Assembly (NCBI RefSeq): GCF_000287355.1
Contig: NC_018420.1
Location: forward strand, 930,001 to 994,000
DNA from: a secondary endosymbiont of Heteropsylla cubana
Lineage (GTDB): Bacteria > Pseudomonadota > Gammaproteobacteria > Enterobacterales > Enterobacteriaceae
Direction: 5' to 3'
DNA length: 64,000 nt
The position numbers and the translations under genes are program-made. The notes under the pieces were generated by a model. The model made no database searches. It had not been told where the DNA came from and saw only the letters and a program-made list of their open reading frames with translations. Shown in pieces: positions 44,703-55,821 of the stretch; within the stretch, counting starts at the first letter, position 1, and every line of letters begins with the position of its first letter.

Positions 44703-45833
44703 TTACAATTGAAACTCGCTCAAATCTTCACTATGAACTGTAGAATCAATCTGACCAACAAGATAGGAACTAACTTCTACTTCTTGTGGAGCTACTTGAA
44801 CATTATCTGACACAAGCCAGGAATTAATCCAAGGAATAGGATTCGAACATGTAGAAAATGGTAACTCTAAACCTACTGCCTGCATTCGAATATTTGTTAT
44901 ATATTCCACATACTGACATAATATCTCTTCATTTAATCCAACCATAGAACCATCTTGAAATAAGTATTTAGCCCATTCTTTTTCCTGTTTTGCTGCTAGC
45001 AAAAATAAATTATAGCTTTCTTTTTGACATTGTCTGGCAATTTCAGCCATTTTAGGGTCATCTGCACCGGATTGCATTAAGTTAAGGATATGTTGCGTTC
45101 CAGTTAAATGTAAAGATTCATCTCGAGCTATCAGTCTAATAATTTTTGCATTACCTTCCATCAACTCTCTTTCAGCAAAAGCGAAAGAACAAGCAAAGCT
45201 GACGTAGAATCGAATTGCTTCTAAGGCGTTCACGCTCATCAGACAAAGATAAAGCTTTTTTTTAAGTGCATCTAAGGTAACTAAGACGTGCTTGCCGTTA
45301 ATAACATGATCTCCTTCACCAAGAAGGTGGTAATAACTTGTTAACTGAATTAGTTCATCATAATAGCTAGAAATATCCTTCGCACGTTTTAATATTTCTT
45401 TATTAGTAACAATATCATCGAAAATTATCGATGGATTATTAACAATATTACGAATGATATGTGTATAAGAACGCGAATGTATAGTTTCAGAAAAAGCCCA
45501 CGTTTCTATCCAAATTTCTAATTCTGGTATAGACGTTAAAGGTAATAATGCAACATTTGGACTACGACCTTGTATAGAATCTAATAACGTTTGATATTTG
45601 AGATTGCTAATAAAAATATGTTTTTCGTGTTCTAAGAGAGCGTGATAATCTATTCGATCCCGCGATACATCAACTTCTTCAGGGCGCCAGAAAAATGATA
45701 ATTGTGTTTCAATTAACTTTTCAAATATATCGTATTTTTGCTGATCAAATCGAGAAACATTTACTGACTGCCCGAAAAACATTGGTTCTAAGAGTTGATT
45801 ATTTTTAACTTCTGAAAAGGTTGTATAGACCAT
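44703..45833 (-). CDS. nrdB: Ribonucleotide reductase class Ia, beta subunit
   Basis: 376 aa, the same length as E. coli NrdB. Houses the diferric-tyrosyl radical that starts dNTP synthesis. The metal and radical residues are visible in [16 protein letters not shown] (E115, H118 and Tyr122 by E. coli numbering), [13 protein letters not shown] and [15 protein letters not shown]. The C-terminal peptide [11 protein letters not shown], which docks on NrdA, is kept. GGGAG lies upstream of the ATG. It is 54 nt downstream of nrdA in one operon. yfaE, which maintains the radical in E. coli, is not found after it. Confidence 0.97.
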   Translation of the reverse strand: MVYTTFSEVKNNQLLEPMFFGQSVNVSRFDQQKYDIFEKLIETQLSFFWRPEEVDVSRDRIDYHALLEHEKHIFISNLKYQTLLDSIQGRSPNVALLPLTSIPELEIWIETWAFSETIHSRSYTHIIRNIVNNPSIIFDDIVTNKEILKRAKDISSYYDELIQLTSYYHLLGEGDHVINGKHVLVTLDALKKKLYLCLMSVNALEAIRFYVSFACSFAFAERELMEGNAKIIRLIARDESLHLTGTQHILNLMQSGADDPKMAEIARQCQKESYNLFLLAAKQEKEWAKYLFQDGSMVGLNEEILCQYVEYITNIRMQAVGLELPFSTCSNPIPWINSWLVSDNVQVAPQEVEVSSYLVGQIDSTVHSEDLSEFQL

Positions 45834-45887
45834 ATTAGCTCCCGTTATATACGAAAGGTATTTTTATTTTTCTGTATTATATTAACA

Positions 45888-48158
45888 TTAAATCTTGCAA
45901 GCACCACTTTCGCAATCATCTTTTTGAATTAGCTGCTTGTCTTCTGCACGGTCTCTCGTATTTTGATAATATAGGGTTTTTATTCCCACTTTATATGCGG
46001 TAAGCAAATCTCTTAATAGCTGCTTCATTGGTACCTTATCGGTTGGAAATCGGGATGGATCATAATTAGTATTAGCAGAAATCGCCTGATCTATGAATTT
46101 CTGCATCACACCGACCAAATGCAGATATCCATCATTATTTGGCATCTCCCATAAAAATTCATAAGATTTTTTAAGAGAAATAGATGCTGGCACTACCTGA
46201 CGTAAAATACCGTCCTTTGACGCTTTAACGCTAACTAAACCACGTGGAGGTTCAATACCATTTGTAGCATTGGAAATCTGTGAAGACGTTTCTGAAGGCA
46301 TTACTGCCGAAAGAGTAGAATTACGTAAACCATACTGCTTAATATCCACACGAAGCGCTTCCCAATCATAATGTAATGGTTCACTCACAATACAGTCGAT
46401 GTCTTTTTTGTATGTATCAACTGGAAGCAGACCCTGAGCATAAGTTGTTTCATTAAACCATGGACAAGCACCACGCTCACGCGCTAAATCATTAGATGCT
46501 TTTAAAAGATAATATTGAATAGCTTCAAATGTGCGATGAGTTAAATTATTGGCGCTACCGTCAGAGTATCTCACTCCATTCTCAGCTAAATAGTACGCAA
46601 AATTGATTACACCGATACCAAGGGTACGACGCCCCATAGCACCCCTCTTCGCAGCAGGAACAGGGTAATCCTGATAATCAAGAAGTGCATCAAGAGCACG
46701 TACCGTCAATGTAGCTAACTCTTTTAACTCTTCAAGACTATCGATAGCTCCAAGATTAAAAGCAGACAAAGTGCAAAGAGCGATTTCACCGTTATCATCA
46801 TTTACATCTTCTAGAGGCTTGGTGGGTAATGCGATTTCTAAGCATAAATTAGACTGCCGAATCGGTGCTACTAAGGGATCAAATGGACTATGAGTGTTAC
46901 AATGATCAACGTTTTGTACATAGATACGACCAGTAGAAGCCCTTTCCTGCATCATTAATGAAAATAGTTCTACTGCTTTAATTTGATGTTGACGAATACA
47001 AGAATCTTGTTCGTATAAAGTGTACAGTCGCTCAAATTCACACTGGTCTGCAAAGAAAGCATCGTATAACCCAGGCACGTCAGATGGACTAAATAATGTG
47101 ATATACTTTCCTTGAAGTAAGCGTTGATACATCAATTTATTCAGCTGAACTCCATAATCTATATGACGCACTCGATTAGCTTCTACACCACGATTGTTTT
47201 TAAGAACTAAAAGACTTTCAATTTCTAAATGCCAAATGGGATAAAATAAAGTGGCGGCACCACCACGCACTCCACCTTGAGAACAAGATTTTACTGCACT
47301 TTGAAAATATTTGTAGAAGGGAATGCAACCAGTATGGAGCGCTTCCCCACCGCGAATTGGGCTCCCTAAAGCACGTATACGACCAGCATTAATTCCTATT
47401 CCTGCGCGTTGGGATACATATTTTACAATTGCACTCGCAGTAGCGTTAATAGAATTAAGACTATCACTACATTCGATGAGAACGCAAGAGCTGAACTGAC
47501 GAGTAGGTGTACGTACACCAGACATAATAGGTGTTGGCAAGGATATCTTAAAGGTTGAAACCGCATCATAAAAACGTTTTATATAATCTAATCGGGTTGT
47601 AGACGGATAACTAGAAAACAAACATGCTGCAACTAGTATATATAAAAACTGAGCACTTTCATAAATTTCTCCAGTAACCCTATTTTGTGCAAGATATTTT
47701 CCTTCTAATTGTTTAACGGCAGCATAAGAAAAATTCATATCACGCCAATGATCAATAAATCCATCCATTTCCTCTAATTCTTCAGCACTATAGTCTATTA
47801 ACAAATGTTTATCATATTTCCCCATTGCAACAAGAAGCGACACATGGTCGTAGAGTTTTGGTGGATTAAACTGGCCATAAGCTTTTTTACGTAAATAAAA
47901 AACAGCTAACCGAGCGGCTACATACTGATAATCTGGCGACTCACATGAAATTAAATCCGCAGCAGCTTTAATAATAGTTTTATGAATATCTGCGGTTTTA
48001 ATACCATCGTAGAACTGAATATGAGATCGCACTTCCACTTGAGAAACGAGAACATTTTTTAATCCCTCAGTTGCCCAGTGGATCACTCGGTGGATTTTAT
48101 TAAGGTTAATGCTTTCTTTACGTCCATCGCGCTTTGTTACGAGCAACCTCTGGTTCAT
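45888..48158 (-). CDS. nrdA: Ribonucleotide reductase class Ia, alpha subunit
   Basis: 756 aa from the ATG at 48158 (preceded in frame by a GTG at 48161); E. coli NrdA is 761. The catalytic subunit reduces NDPs to dNDPs. The ATP-cone activity domain is N-terminal (LVTKRDGRKESINLNKIHRVI). Active-site residues are present: C225 in FSSCVLIE, N437/C439/E441 in SNLCLEIALP, C462 in ALCTLSAFN, the radical-transfer tyrosines in the LYYQNTRD region, and the C-terminal redox pair CESGAC. It heads the nrdAB operon. No NrdR boxes or DnaA boxes could be recognised upstream. Confidence 0.97.
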   Translation of the reverse strand: MNQRLLVTKRDGRKESINLNKIHRVIHWATEGLKNVLVSQVEVRSHIQFYDGIKTADIHKTIIKAAADLISCESPDYQYVAARLAVFYLRKKAYGQFNPPKLYDHVSLLVAMGKYDKHLLIDYSAEELEEMDGFIDHWRDMNFSYAAVKQLEGKYLAQNRVTGEIYESAQFLYILVAACLFSSYPSTTRLDYIKRFYDAVSTFKISLPTPIMSGVRTPTRQFSSCVLIECSDSLNSINATASAIVKYVSQRAGIGINAGRIRALGSPIRGGEALHTGCIPFYKYFQSAVKSCSQGGVRGGAATLFYPIWHLEIESLLVLKNNRGVEANRVRHIDYGVQLNKLMYQRLLQGKYITLFSPSDVPGLYDAFFADQCEFERLYTLYEQDSCIRQHQIKAVELFSLMMQERASTGRIYVQNVDHCNTHSPFDPLVAPIRQSNLCLEIALPTKPLEDVNDDNGEIALCTLSAFNLGAIDSLEELKELATLTVRALDALLDYQDYPVPAAKRGAMGRRTLGIGVINFAYYLAENGVRYSDGSANNLTHRTFEAIQYYLLKASNDLARERGACPWFNETTYAQGLLPVDTYKKDIDCIVSEPLHYDWEALRVDIKQYGLRNSTLSAVMPSETSSQISNATNGIEPPRGLVSVKASKDGILRQVVPASISLKKSYEFLWEMPNNDGYLHLVGVMQKFIDQAISANTNYDPSRFPTDKVPMKQLLRDLLTAYKVGIKTLYYQNTRDRAEDKQLIQKDDCESGACKI

Positions 48159-49478
48159 CACGAAAGTATACCCTATCTAAAAGTGACCCCCTTAACTACT
48201 TAAGCTCACACTGAGGCTTAATAGTAACTTATCATGAAATACATGACTATTATGAGGTCTTTTGTAAAGTTTGAGGACAAGATAGTGACAAAATCTGCAC
48301 AATGCAAGTGAGTAACTTTCTTACTTTTTAGCACAGCAATGGATATAAAAGATAATAATGCAAGAAAATAGTTATTACGAGATATTGGTTGATAAAAAAA
48401 GAGAAACCGGTAGGTTTTTACACTATTCAAGTAGACTCACATATTATCTTAATATATTTTTTTAAACAAAAAAATAGAGATTTTAGTTGTTATTCGCTTT
48501 AAATTACTTAAATCTAGAATATCTAGTTAACTAGATATTTTATGAAAATCTTCTTAAAATAATGTACAGTTTGTCTATTTTACTTGTTGATCACAAAATC
48601 ACACTGATAGTAGGAATCAATATCATTAGTTGTTTTGTTTTAATTTTCTTTCAATATTCTTTATTGAGCAATTATACAATTTACATTGTATCTAATGATT
48701 TTAATAATTTAGTGTTAATTGATATATATAAAAGTATTTTTCTATTTGATGCTTAGCAACACATTCTGTATTTTTTATAATAATATTATTGTAATATCTT
48801 TTCTTTATTCCTATCAATTTTATTCAGTGATAAATTTTATTGAGTTATGAATATATAAATAATCTAAAAAAATATCTTAAATCAAAGAAAAATTTAATAT
48901 AATATCTTTAATTCACAATAAAATTAAAAAATTCATATTAGTCAAGTTTTATTAAAATTACTCTTGTTCTGTTTATATCTATATTTTTGTTATTTTAAAA
49001 TAATGATTTATCATAAAATGGATACCTAACCATTAACTCATATCAATAAAAATATCAAGAACGATAAATGTTAAAGATGATATTAATGTGTTTACACATT
49101 ACAATAAAATTATATAGAAAAAAAATGACTATCTCATGAGAGTCTTTATTAGTAAATAAGCTATTTATCTAAAAAAAAAATAAACTCTAACGATAATTTT
49201 ATTACTCTGACGAGTGGTTTATGTCGAAAATTTTAAATGATATTGCTTATGTAATAGACATTGTCTATAGTTAAACGGTATAATGAAATTTATAGCGTCT
49301 AAAATCTTGAGGAGTGACTAGGAACAACATTTCTAAACTTATTGTATACTAACTTAAAAATAGATATGACAATAAAACACTTCAAATCTTTTCTGTAGGA
49401 AAAGACAAATAAATCAATTATTCATGTCTAAATAATGTTGAATCTAATAAATAAAATACTATACCCGTAAAAATAACG
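48159..49478. other. Gene-free AT-rich region between nrdA and rpsT
   Basis: No gene recognised. A 64-codon plus-strand frame at 48562-48756 is hydrophobic and low complexity with no ribosome site. The nrdAB promoter region (about 48160-48300) shows no obvious operator. An A/T-only hairpin (AATATTTTTTT/AAAAAAATATT, 49479-49501) may end rpsT. Confidence 0.45.
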
Positions 49479-49520
49479 AATATTTTTTTAAAAAAAATAT
49501 TAAGTTCTTATCTTTTCTAA

Positions 49521-49784
49521 TTATTGCATAGAATTAATTTGAGCAATTAAATTTGATTTATAACGTGCCGCTTTATTTTTATGAATTAAACCTTTACTTG
49601 ATTGACGATCAACAATTGGTTGCATTATAAAAAATGCAGCCATTGCAGCTTCTTTATCACCAGTGGCTATAGCTGCATAAACTTTTTTAACAAATGTCCG
49701 CATCATAGAACGCCGACTTGAATTGTGTTGGCGAAATTTTTCGGATTGAATAGCACGCTTCTTAGCTGATTTTATATTAGCCAC
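49521..49784 (-). CDS. rpsT: 30S ribosomal protein S20
   Basis: 87 aa from a GTG at 49784, exactly the length of E. coli S20. The mature start [20 protein letters not shown] fixes this codon, with AAGGG upstream; the in-frame ATG at 49817 is not homologous. S20 is a helical 16S rRNA-binding assembly protein. The basic C-terminal block [15 protein letters not shown] is intact. E. coli rpsT uses a rare UUG start that takes part in autogenous translational control, and a non-AUG start is kept here even under strong AT pressure. ribF, its divergent neighbour in E. coli, is not recognisable. Confidence 0.96.
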   Translation of the reverse strand: MANIKSAKKRAIQSEKFRQHNSSRRSMMRTFVKKVYAAIATGDKEAAMAAFFIMQPIVDRQSSKGLIHKNKAARYKSNLIAQINSMQ

Positions 49785-52189
49785 AATGTAACCCTTAAAA
49801 TTATTTTCTACTATCAAGTAGTTTAAATTTTTATTAATTATATCTTATTTTTTTCTTTTGTCAAAAAATCTTCTTTAAATTTGGCACGAGTTATATATGT
49901 ATAACCAATATTTAAATATTAAACATAAAGTTTTTATTAAAATAAAAAAAACAAATCATTCTCCAATTAAAATTCATCATTTTATTTTATAAAAACATAA
50001 TTTAATGTTACAACAACTATTGTAATTAACGTTTGATTTTTTCAGAACAAAACCCTTAACAATATTACGTTTTTTAATAAACACTATCGTAATTATCCAA
50101 CAATCAACCACTATATGCTTTATTTATTAATTTAAATCTACAGTGATAATAAAATATTCTATTTGAATGTTATTTTTCATCTTGATAAATGAATTTATGA
50201 GGAAAGAAATTACTTCTTTTAAATTCTCATTCATATATAGTATTCATTACTTTAGTATATTGGAGTAATAACTTGTATTTATTTTTCATATTTTAGAATA
50301 AAACGCATTTTTATCCTAGTCATGATTATAGAAATGTTTCTTAACCGTTTTGTATAAACTTTATTTAGAATAAAAAATCTTAACTTTAGTCGTGTTTCTT
50401 ACATAAAACAACTATAATAAACAACCTCATTGATCATATTTTATACGATTTATAGTTAGGTTCTATCTTATTTAAACACACTTCTATCATAGTCTTGCTT
50501 ATGTTGATATTTGATAATATTATTAAACTTTTTTGTGTTCAACGACGAAGCTATAAATCTGATTTATACTGATCATTTATATTAATTTTAATTTTTTTCT
50601 AATTTTCTTTTTCGCAGGAAATTAGAAAGCAATCTTAATTTCACCTCTGATTTAAATTAAATTCATTAGTAGTAATTTTGTTTTTTTACATTAGGTATTT
50701 TAGATGATAAAATATTTATTGCACTTGCTTGTTTAGGTAAAATATTTTGCCATGATTAGAAGCTTTAAAATAAATGAAAATAAGAAATTATTTAGTAATG
50801 AAGTTACTTTAAATCAATATCTTTAAAAAATAAAGACATATCGACGTATAAAATGTATTGGTAAACACATAAAATATTATCAACATCCAAATTTACCACT
50901 TAAGCTTTCAAGTATCACCATACTTAGTTTTCACTCAGCAATGTAAAGAGTTGTTTGATTTTAATTTGTACGTTTATAAATCTTATATTAATTTTTTTAA
51001 TTTAGAGAAGTTTTCTTAATAACATTTTTATATTTTCTAAATAAAAAAAAACAAGTTCTATATTAAATTAACGACTTTCTCATATTAAAGTTGCATGTCT
51101 ATACAATTAAAAACAATCAGAATTGAAGATATGTAAAAACAGATATTTAATAAAAGTATTAAAAATATAAAGCCCCAAGGTGATCGGTACATAATTAAAG
51201 AAAACATCTACAATAGAGTTGTTAGTACTACCTATTGAAAGATTAGTTTTAATCAATATCATTTTAATAATTAATTATATTAACACATAGTTAAAAAAAT
51301 ACTGATTAATAAAAACATTAAACTATGGCTTTTAATATTAACATAAACCGAGTTGAATTAGATTATTATATTTATAATAAAATACAGATGAAATAATTAT
51401 TCTTTTTTTTAAAAGCTATATACTAAAAATATTTGATCGTCCCCAATTATTTCCGTAAATATTTACGGGAAAAATAACCATAATAAAATACTCTACTTAT
51501 AAATACAAAATAATTTCTATTACAAAGTTTACTATTTAACTTAATTTACATACATGAAAAGATTGCTTGTGAGGTTTCTTTAAAATAAAAATATTAAATT
51601 AAGAATTATTACCTACACCATAGATTTCTTTTATTTGCTTTTTATAATTCAGTGAATATATGTTGCATATATGTTATGTATAATTTTTGATTTCTCTTTT
51701 ACGATTTTTTGTTCTTATCATAACAGTAAACTTAAGAAGTTTTCTTGATAACCACGATGGTTTATTAATACATTTTAGGTTTAATACAATATCTCTGACG
51801 TTGTCAAACTGATAGCATCGTTATACTTAAAAAAATTTATATTCTTAATAAAGTGTTTCTATTAGTTAATATATATCTTATGGCAATAGAAAGTCTACAT
51901 TAAGTCTATATATTTTATTGTATACTAATATCATAGATAAAGTTTTATCAGAATTAGAATAATATACTTTATCTGTTTTACTTTAATAGGAACTATTGGT
52001 AATAAACATTAGTGATAAGTATTTTTTCTTTTGCTATCTCAAGAATTTTTGGACTAACACTAATTTCTTTTAAGTTATAACCTAATCTAAGCAACAATGA
52101 CACTGCATGACAACGCATCACACCAAAAAAAATACTTTTACAATAAAGTGCTGGTGTAAAAAACATCATTTACGATTTATTAAAACAGA
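49785..52189. other. 2.4 kb gene desert upstream of rpsT
   Basis: No gene recognised on either strand; ribF and ileS, expected here by E. coli synteny, are not readable. Sequence is A/T homopolymer-rich throughout. Confidence 0.45.
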
Positions 52190-52680
52190 TTAGCAGTCAT
52201 ACATTATTCTACAACTAATCCTTCTATATCAAAGAAAAACAAGCGCTTCCTCTGCTGTACTATGATCTAAACAACCACGGATTAACGCTTGATCTAATCT
52301 ATCATTATATTTAATGCCAACTAGTATAAGAGGATTTCTTTCTAGACGTATAAGAAGGAGTCTGCAAACGCACTTCACCCTGTTGCCATCAATATATCGA
52401 AATGGACGGATTGGAAACTATACAAATTGGAGAACCAAAATCTTTAAAACAATAGCCTCACCACCTTTATCACGACTGATTAATACTTTTGAGAATACCA
52501 TTATTCAAATCTTATACAACTACAAGCATCTCCTCAAGTAAATCTTGACGATCGAAAAAATACAAATAATAACTTATTTACCTCAAAAAGTCAGTCGCTT
52601 TAAATTAAAATTTAAAAATGAAATTATTCGATCTGATCTGTCGTATAAACTATCTCCAAAATGGGTTGTACAATCAGTTA
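52190..52680 (-). pseudogene. dprA: dprA (smf) pseudogene, C-terminal half
   Basis: Frame-hopping on the minus strand gives DprA in order. From about 52535 EEMLVVV, stop, DLNNGILKSINQS (E. coli KGVLVVEAALRSGSLVTARCA), then a frameshift to RDKGGEAIVLKDFGSP (LEQGREVFALPGPIGNP), then ISIYWQQGEVRLQTP (HWLIKQGAILVTEP). A later frame carries a segment matching the C-terminal winged helix, ending AEEALVFLDIEGLVV (PEVVTQLLELELAGWI). Stops and at least three frameshifts are present. DprA loads RecA onto incoming ssDNA in competent bacteria. Neighbours def, fmt and topA-like yrdD are not seen. Confidence 0.75.
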
Positions 52681-54265
52681 TCAGTATTTTTTTTTGGAAG
52701 TCTATTTTAAAAATGTATATTTTTTATGAACAACTTTTAATAAATTAATTAGATAGAAAGAAAAGGTAATTTAATCTTTTTTCATCTTAAATTTATAAAA
52801 ACACACATTATTTCTACCCTACGTATGTCAGTACATTCATTAATGTATATTTATAAAATCCTTTCAATAAATCTCTATTGTTATATTTACGTTAATAACC
52901 AGGTAAAAATTGCTTTTTTTTAAAATTTATTGCTCATAAAAAAGCAATCTCTTTGAACATTTGTCTTTTTATATTTAATTTCTTTCTAATTATTTATCAC
53001 AATACATAGAATCTATGACTCTAGATAACAATCATTATTGTATATTTAAGCGTAGTGAAATTTATTTTTTTGTTTCTTAAAACAGCTGAATTGAAATTAA
53101 ATTAAGTACATAAATTACAATTTAATCTAAATTTTATATTCATTTCGTAATTGTATATTTAACAATTGTATTTAATAAAAATATATCTATTAATTACATT
53201 AAATTTATAGCAAGTATAATAATTAAAATATTATAATATATTTTGTATGTGTATTGGCTAGAATTTGTCTATAATCATAGTATTTTTACTGACGAAACTA
53301 TTATTAAAGCATTAAAGAAAATCATTTACTTTATAAAAGTAATTAAAGATTACTGACCGATCTAATATAAACGTGTGAACAGTTTTATGAAAAATAAAAT
53401 CAATGCTTGATGTCTAGTTAATAAATTGAAGAATTTAATACAAATTAAAATATTTTAATAAATGTTTTGTATAACACTTTAATAATAAATCTAGCTTAAT
53501 GACTAATTTTTAAAATATATCTTTTATAAGATACACTAATTTCTCAATAAATAAATTATTGATTTATTTATTATCTTTTATAGACTATAAATCTAAAAAA
53601 ACCTTATAAATAATTAAATTCTTAAATAACGCATATAAAATCACAATATAAGAAAAATTCTTTTCTTGAATAAAATTCGAATAAAATTATCGCAATATAT
53701 AAAATTTTCTTATTTTTGTAACCTTTAATTAGCAAAAATCACCATATAATGGTGCAGTTTGTCTAATATATTAAAATTAATAGATAATTGAGTAATAATT
53801 TTTTTATAAGAATTACTGTTTTAATAGACAGTATATTTCCACTAATAAACAATGTTAAATTATACAACTATTGTGTTCATAAAAAAATACATCTTGTAAA
53901 ATACAAGTTACTTATATATATTTTAAATATCAATCAAAGAATTGATGATTTCTGGATAATAAAATTACGCTGTATTTCAAAATATATATAAAAATAAATA
54001 ATTTAGTTATTAATTAATTAAAAATTACATGATATAAAAAAAATAAACCATCAAAAGAACATCTCCTTATCCTTCTCATATTTTCATCAGATTGTCTAAA
54101 TACATGATTAAATACCCAAAAGAGTATCTGTATGTTCATCACGATTAATTTAATTAAACTAAAAGCGAATTAATTATGATCAATGATACAAAATATCATA
54201 ATCTATGAAATTATTAAATAAGTTATTAAGTTTATAATTACTTATATAATATGATATAAAATATA
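52681..54265. other. Gene-free AT-rich region before mutY
   Basis: Expected to contain the dprA N-terminal part up to about 53300, but this is unreadable. No other gene recognised. Confidence 0.45.
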
Positions 54266-54296
54266 TTAAGTTATAGTTATAAAATTATAACTTAAT
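54265..54296. repeat. Perfect 11-bp inverted repeat upstream of mutY
   Basis: ATTAAGTTATA (54265-54275) and TATAACTTAAT (54286-54296) with a 10-nt loop, about 100 bp before the mutY start. It could be an operator or an orphan terminator stem; there is no T-run. Confidence 0.45.
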
Positions 54297-54393
54297 TTAT
54301 AAAATCCTAGACTTAAAAGGAGTGGTAATGATTTCAGTTTACACTATATCCCTAACAATAAAGCGTACTTTACAATAAAATTTATGGGTAACA

Positions 54394-55483
54394 ATGTTAT
54401 TTATGAAAAAAATAATACTATTTACAAAATTTATTCTGCATTGGTATCAACAATCCGGAAGAAAAACACTACCTTGGCAAATAGAAAAACCCCATATAAG
54501 GTTTGGTTATCAGAAATTATGTTACAACAAACGCAGGTTAAGACTGTTGTTCCCTATTTCCAACGTTTTATAAGTAGATTTCCTACGGTTCGTGAGCTTG
54601 CAGAAGCTTCGCTCGATGAGGTTTTATATTTATGGACAGGTTTGGGTTATTACGTTCGAGCACATAATTTACATAAAACAGCAAAATTTATTTATGAACA
54701 ACATGAAGGTAAATTTCCAGAAGACTTTGATACCCTCTTTTCTCTACCTGGTATTGGTCTTTCTACAGCAGGCGCAATATTATCGTTAGCATTTGATAAA
54801 CACTACCCTATTCTTGACGGCAATGTCAAGCGAGTTCTCGCTCGATATTACGCCATAGCTGGCTGGCCAGGAAAAAAAGAAATACAACAACGTCTATGGT
54901 GGCATAGCAAACAAGTTACCCCAAAAAAAAAGTTGCGCAATTCAATCAGGCTATGATGGATTTAGGTGCAACCTTATGCACACGCTCTAACCCAAAATGT
55001 GAACAATGCCCACTAAGCATAGGTTGTCAGGCTTATAGTAATCATAATTGGATAGACTATCCAGGTAAAAAACCAAAAAAGACCTTACCAGAAAAAACCG
55101 CTTTATTTTTACTGTTACAAGATACAAATAACCATATATGGCTCGAACAACGTCCACTAAGAAGTATTTGGGGAGGATTATTTTCTTTTCCCCAATTTTA
55201 TGAATTTAAGGAACTATTATGCTGGTTTGACGAACATGATTTACCTATAAATGAACATTTTAAAAAAATGGTACCATTTCGACATAAATTTAGTCATTTT
55301 CAGTTAAATATTGTACCAATATGGTATAAATTTTTTAATAATCAAAGGTGTATACATAAAAAGAATGGACTTTGGTATAACCTAAATCAACCACCTAAAG
55401 TAGGATTAGCAGCGCCAGTAAAAGGATTACTAACTCAACTAACTATATCTAAAAAAAATAACTTATTAGAAATAATAAACTAG
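54394..55483 (+). pseudogene. mutY: mutY, A/G-specific adenine glycosylase, split by two poly(A) frameshifts
   Basis: Together the pieces give a complete MutY (E. coli 350 aa). Starting at ATG 54394 or 54403, frame 1 reads [20 protein letters not shown]. At AAAAACCCC (54485-54493) the frame must shift by -1 to reach [18 protein letters not shown] (catalytic Glu), the HhH motif [11 protein letters not shown] and catalytic Asp in [11 protein letters not shown]. At A9 (54923-54931) a second -1 shift leads to [10 protein letters not shown], the four Fe-S cysteines (C-x6-C-x2-C-x5-C in [17 protein letters not shown]) and the NUDIX-like 8-oxoG-recognition domain. MutY removes A opposite 8-oxoG. It may be a young pseudogene or be rescued by slippage. 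yggX starts 8 nt after the stop. Confidence 0.9.
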
Positions 55484-55491
55484 GAATACTA

Positions 55492-55764
55492 ATGAGTAGA
55501 GTAATTTATTGTATGTTTCTAAAACGTCAAGCAGAAGGGCAACACTTTCAAGTTTACCCTGGGAAAATAGGTAAATTGATTTACGATCATATTTCTAATG
55601 ATGCCTGGGAACAATGGAAAATAAAACAAACAATGATTATAAATCAAAAAAAACTCAGCATGATAAATATTCTTGATCGTAAAACGCTAGAACAAGAAAT
55701 GATCAAATTTCTATTTCAAGATAAAAAACTATATACATATGAAGATGAGCCACACGAGACATAA
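55492..55764 (+). CDS. yggX: YggX, Fe(II)-trafficking protein
   Basis: 90 aa (E. coli 91). Small protein implicated in iron trafficking and protection of Fe-S clusters from oxidation. The motif [23 protein letters not shown] contains the conserved Cys at position 7, and [18 protein letters not shown] is typical. It begins 8 nt after mutY, whose product is an Fe-S protein, and precedes mltC as in E. coli. It is likely co-transcribed with mutY, which would explain why the mutY region has not been erased even though it is frameshifted. Confidence 0.95.
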   Translation: MSRVIYCMFLKRQAEGQHFQVYPGKIGKLIYDHISNDAWEQWKIKQTMIINQKKLSMINILDRKTLEQEMIKFLFQDKKLYTYEDEPHET

Positions 55765-55821
55765 TAACGTCTTTGACACTCGTTATTCTAAAATCTTCTA
55801 TATCTAATATAATTAATTCAG

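Noticed and set aside
52381-52500. ispH C-terminus read from GGEAI
   Set aside because: GGEAI resembles the end of IspH, but neighbouring segments align continuously with DprA and not with IspH.
52314-52541. 75-codon plus-strand open frame
   Set aside because: It is the antisense shadow of the dprA pseudogene, which explains the local composition.
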